Of a DNA stretch of 64,000 nt, positions 61,414 to 64,000 are shown in pieces. The notes below the pieces were generated by a model, which saw only the letters and a list, made by a program, of their open reading frames with translations, was not told where the DNA came from and ran no database searches. The stretch comes from Prevotella sp. oral taxon 299 str. F0039 (GTDB lineage Bacteria; Bacteroidota; Bacteroidia; Bacteroidales; Bacteroidaceae), in contig NC_022111.1 of the NCBI RefSeq assembly GCF_000163055.2, positions 1,674,001-1,738,000 on the forward strand, read 5' to 3'. Every line of letters begins with the position of its first letter. Position 1 is the first letter of the stretch. The translations under genes and the position numbers were made by a program.

Positions 61414-62922
61414 ATGAAAATAACAAAAAAACTATTGACATTAAGTTTGTTACTCTCTCTAACATGCTTATCGTGTTCAGAAAAAACAGACTTACATGAA
61501 CAAACAGCGTCTCTTGATGCAATTAAAGGATTAGCATCAGAATATAGTAAGCAACTGAATGAAACTTTAGAATTAACTCCTGAACTAGTTTTTGGCAGTG
61601 GAGTGAAAGATAAAGCTTTGTTTGAATGGATTATTAACTATAAGGTTGTGGGGCAAGAAGCTACATTAAAATATGTATGCGATACGCCTGGAATATTAGA
61701 TGGATATTTGAAAGTTCTCTATAATGGGAAAACTGAAATTAAAGAATTTAAGCTTTATGTACTGAATAGTTTTGAGAAAGGATTATTATTACTATCTCAA
61801 ACAGATGAAGGAAGTGTGGTTTCCTATAAAGATTTACATAATCTAAACTATCCAATACTTCACAATGTTTTTAAATTAAGGAATCCAACACTTTCTTTAG
61901 GCGCCACTCCTTTAAGCTTATGTTGGACAGGTGAGGGCATAACAAACCCTAAAAATATAAACGATTTATCAAATGGTTTAGAAGTAGTGATAAGCTCTGA
62001 TAACCCACAACACACCTTTATATTAGATGGAGGAACGTTGAAAGTAAAAACAGAGGTGAACTATAAAGGTGAAGGAACTTTTGTTCCTAATCATATTTTT
62101 GTTCCTTTTGGAAGCCAAAACTTTATGTGGGATAAAGAGGGGGATGTGATTTGCTTTGTTGGTGGAGGTCGAGAATACACTCTAACTCATAATCGTGAGT
62201 TCACATTAGGTAGACGTAAGCACGAAATTCCACAAGGAACAAGATTAGCAGATATCGCTTGTTCACTTAATACAACGCCTCAAGATATGTTGAAAGTATA
62301 TTTTGATAACAATTCAAAGCGTATGATTTATGTGAGTGGACTTAGTGAAACACAGGTAGGAAGCTATGTTTGTAAGGGTGAAGGTATGGCTCTTTTGGCT
62401 TGTAATGGTGTGTATTCGTCGCCTCAAAGCGACGCTCGTTATGAGCCACAACAAGCTCTTTTAGTTACAAAAGAGGGCGAACAAACACACATTTATCGCT
62501 TTGTTCCTGCTAATAAGCATGGAAAAGAACAATTAGTAAATGATGTTGATGCCACAGGAAACATTCTTGTAACCAGTGCAATAGCTGTAAATCCTGTAAA
62601 ACCTTTTGTGTATTACAGCGACAATAAAGGAAATATTTTTGTTTATAACTTTGAAAGTAATCATTTTTCAACTACTCCTTATTTATCGTTAGGAGCGCAA
62701 TATAAGGTCAAACAAATAGTGTTTAATCCTTATAATGTCAAAGAAATGTATGTTGCAGCAGAAGATATTAACGCACCAAAGAATGTGTGTGCTACCTTAT
62801 TCATTTGTAATGTTTCCGATAAAGAAAAAGGATCTGTAACGAAAAAAGATGAGAAAGTGGGTGGAAAAGTTGTCAAATTGATTTATAAAGGCAATGGTTT
62901 AGAATCTTCTGAACGATTTTAG
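61414..62922 (+). CDS. PKD-like family lipoprotein
   Basis: 502 residues from the ATG at 61414, directly before the lipoprotein signal (LTCLSCSEKT, C21); the open frame extends 45 bases upstream into the DUF4843 gene. The N-terminal 120 residues are Ig-like (LFEWIINYKVVGQEATLKYV, then TEIKEFKLYVL), the rest is a blade-rich domain (FVYYSDNKGNIFVYNFESNH). It occupies the same place as the PKD-like gene at 20201 and has the same domain order. Identity between the two is low by eye. Confidence 0.7.
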   Translation: MKITKKLLTLSLLLSLTCLSCSEKTDLHEQTASLDAIKGLASEYSKQLNETLELTPELVFGSGVKDKALFEWIINYKVVGQEATLKYVCDTPGILDGYLKVLYNGKTEIKEFKLYVLNSFEKGLLLLSQTDEGSVVSYKDLHNLNYPILHNVFKLRNPTLSLGATPLSLCWTGEGITNPKNINDLSNGLEVVISSDNPQHTFILDGGTLKVKTEVNYKGEGTFVPNHIFVPFGSQNFMWDKEGDVICFVGGGREYTLTHNREFTLGRRKHEIPQGTRLADIACSLNTTPQDMLKVYFDNNSKRMIYVSGLSETQVGSYVCKGEGMALLACNGVYSSPQSDARYEPQQALLVTKEGEQTHIYRFVPANKHGKEQLVNDVDATGNILVTSAIAVNPVKPFVYYSDNKGNIFVYNFESNHFSTTPYLSLGAQYKVKQIVFNPYNVKEMYVAAEDINAPKNVCATLFICNVSDKEKGSVTKKDEKVGGKVVKLIYKGNGLESSERF

Positions 62923-62975
62923 ATGCAATAAAGATATATTTTCTACTTATGTATATTAACAAATCTATAAAAAAA

Positions 62976-64000
62976 ATGATACAAAAAATAAAGCAAAAAA
63001 GCTACTTTGCAGTTCTTATTGTTATGTTCATAACTTGTTTCCTCGCCTGTAAAGATGGTGAAGAAAATGTACCTTTTAGTCTTTCAACCAAATTACTAAG
63101 ATTAACTCCTAGCGAAGTGAAGAATATAGAACTAACTTCAGGAAGTGGATCTTTTACTCTTACAAATGAAAATGAATCAATAGTAAAAGCCACAATTATA
63201 GGTAACAATCTGCATATAGAGGCACTTTCTCATGGAATAGCGCATCTTACAATAAAAGATAATGAAAGTCTTGAACAAGATATTTTAACCATTTTGGTAA
63301 GTGAAGTTGTTACACCTCTTCCTAAAGATGTGGTGATAGAAAATCATATCCTTAAGCAATGGCCCATAAACAGCATTCCTGCCAATGGAAAAATTGTACT
63401 TCCCGAAGGTATAGAAGGTATCGGTGTTGAGGTGTTTATGAAGACTCCCATCAAGGAGATCGTATTTCCTAGTACATTAAAATTCATAGCACAAGATGCT
63501 TTTGCTTATTGCAATGCTCTTCAATCTATTGTATTTCCTGAAGGAATTGATAGTATAGGAGAGGGAGCTTTTTATCAATGTCACAAATTAGAGCATCTTG
63601 TTGTGCCAAAAACACTTGTCCATATTGCACCAAATGCTTTTGCTCAATGCACCAGTTTGCAAAATGTTGTTTTACAAGAGGGCTTGCCAATGTTAGGAGA
63701 GTCAATGTTTCAAGGTTGCACATCGTTAGCTCATATCACCTTACCTAAAAGCATTAAAACATTAAAGGATAATGTATTTAATAAATGTAGCTCGTTAGAA
63801 GATATTGAATTGCCCGAAGGTATTACCAAAATAGAGAAAACAATGTTTAGAGACTGCAATAAATTAAACAATGTAAAACTACCTGCAAGTCTTTTAATCA
63901 TAGACGATGATGCTTTTGAAGGTTGCAAGTCTTTGAGCAAAATAGAATTCCCTGAGAATTTAGAAATCATAGAAAGACGTGCTTTTAGTGGCTGCTCGGC
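62976..64000 (+). CDS. BspA-like LRR lipoprotein, truncated by the window edge
   Basis: The frame is open from the ATG at 62976 to the last base, with about 341 residues visible; an upstream in-frame ATG at 62949 exists but precedes the lipoprotein signal (MFITCFLACKDGEE, C25). After the signal comes a Big2-like domain (about 33-105), then at least eight LRR_5 units (from about 130) of the A-F-x-x-C type, for example SIGEGAFYQCHKLEHLVVPK. The 3' end is unseen. It follows the PKD-like gene by 53 bases and is probably the fifth gene of the second module. Confidence 0.82.
   Translation, partial: MIQKIKQKSYFAVLIVMFITCFLACKDGEENVPFSLSTKLLRLTPSEVKNIELTSGSGSFTLTNENESIVKATIIGNNLHIEALSHGIAHLTIKDNESLEQDILTILVSEVVTPLPKDVVIENHILKQWPINSIPANGKIVLPEGIEGIGVEVFMKTPIKEIVFPSTLKFIAQDAFAYCNALQSIVFPEGIDSIGEGAFYQCHKLEHLVVPKTLVHIAPNAFAQCTSLQNVVLQEGLPMLGESMFQGCTSLAHITLPKSIKTLKDNVFNKCSSLEDIELPEGITKIEKTMFRDCNKLNNVKLPASLLIIDDDAFEGCKSLSKIEFPENLEIIERRAFSGCS

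Overview
The window looks like a low-GC, Prevotella-type Bacteroidales chromosome (genus inferred; no species claimed). The grounds are three SusC/SusD pairs, BspA-type leucine-rich repeat proteins, an interpain-like C10 protease with a type IX sorting tail, an HmuY heme-binding lipoprotein, DUF families restricted to Bacteroidetes, and promoters of the Bacteroidetes form (TTTG, 19-20 nt, TAnnTTTG).

Layout. At 1-188 is the end of a DUF721 (DciA-like) gene. From 278 to 10632 almost everything is on the minus strand: an outer-membrane barrel protein, then a housekeeping run read leftward (DUF4199, glycosyltransferase 2, DUF6452, DUF6048, ApbE, Crp-like regulator, M3 peptidase, dCMP deaminase, CtpA protease, 5-formyl-THF cyclo-ligase). 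At 11306 a DUF2147 gene is followed by tRNA-Thr on the minus strand. From 12772 to the right edge all protein genes are on the plus strand. 12772-25284 holds an unknown secreted protein, SusC (with STN domain), SusD, DUF4843, a PKD-like lipoprotein and two TlpA-like thioredoxin proteins. 25676-38902 is a long run: a FecA-like receptor, SusC, SusD, a metallopeptidase-like lipoprotein whose HExxH site is lost, DUF4302, an unknown lipoprotein, DUF4856, a CBM/FN3 protein and a Big2-like lipoprotein. BspA and LRR surface proteins follow, then an HmuR-like receptor, HmuY and a membrane protein (43445-47383), probably for heme uptake. 48000-55340 holds four separately transcribed secreted proteins: an LRR-GH20 hexosaminidase, a GH13 amylase, a C10 protease and a small coiled-coil protein. 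56205 to the end is a second SusC/SusD/DUF4843/PKD-like module, ending in a truncated LRR lipoprotein.

How the genes fit together. Most of the plus-strand genes build surface uptake machinery. The middle section plausibly joins protein breakdown, heme capture and TonB-dependent import, and the TlpA pair may supply periplasmic thiol chemistry. The substrates of the three SusC/D pairs cannot be read from sequence, and no glycosidase lies inside their operons.

The most striking unexplained feature is a family of six intergenic elements. Each is exactly 88 bp, made of four 22-bp units, and each unit carries a 15-bp odd palindrome of the form AAAAGCA-W-TGCTTTT. They occur at 1079, 10931, 20046, 40741, 47595 and 55855, and five of the six lie 120-270 bp upstream of a recognisable promoter. 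They look like phased operators for an unknown dimeric DNA-binding protein.
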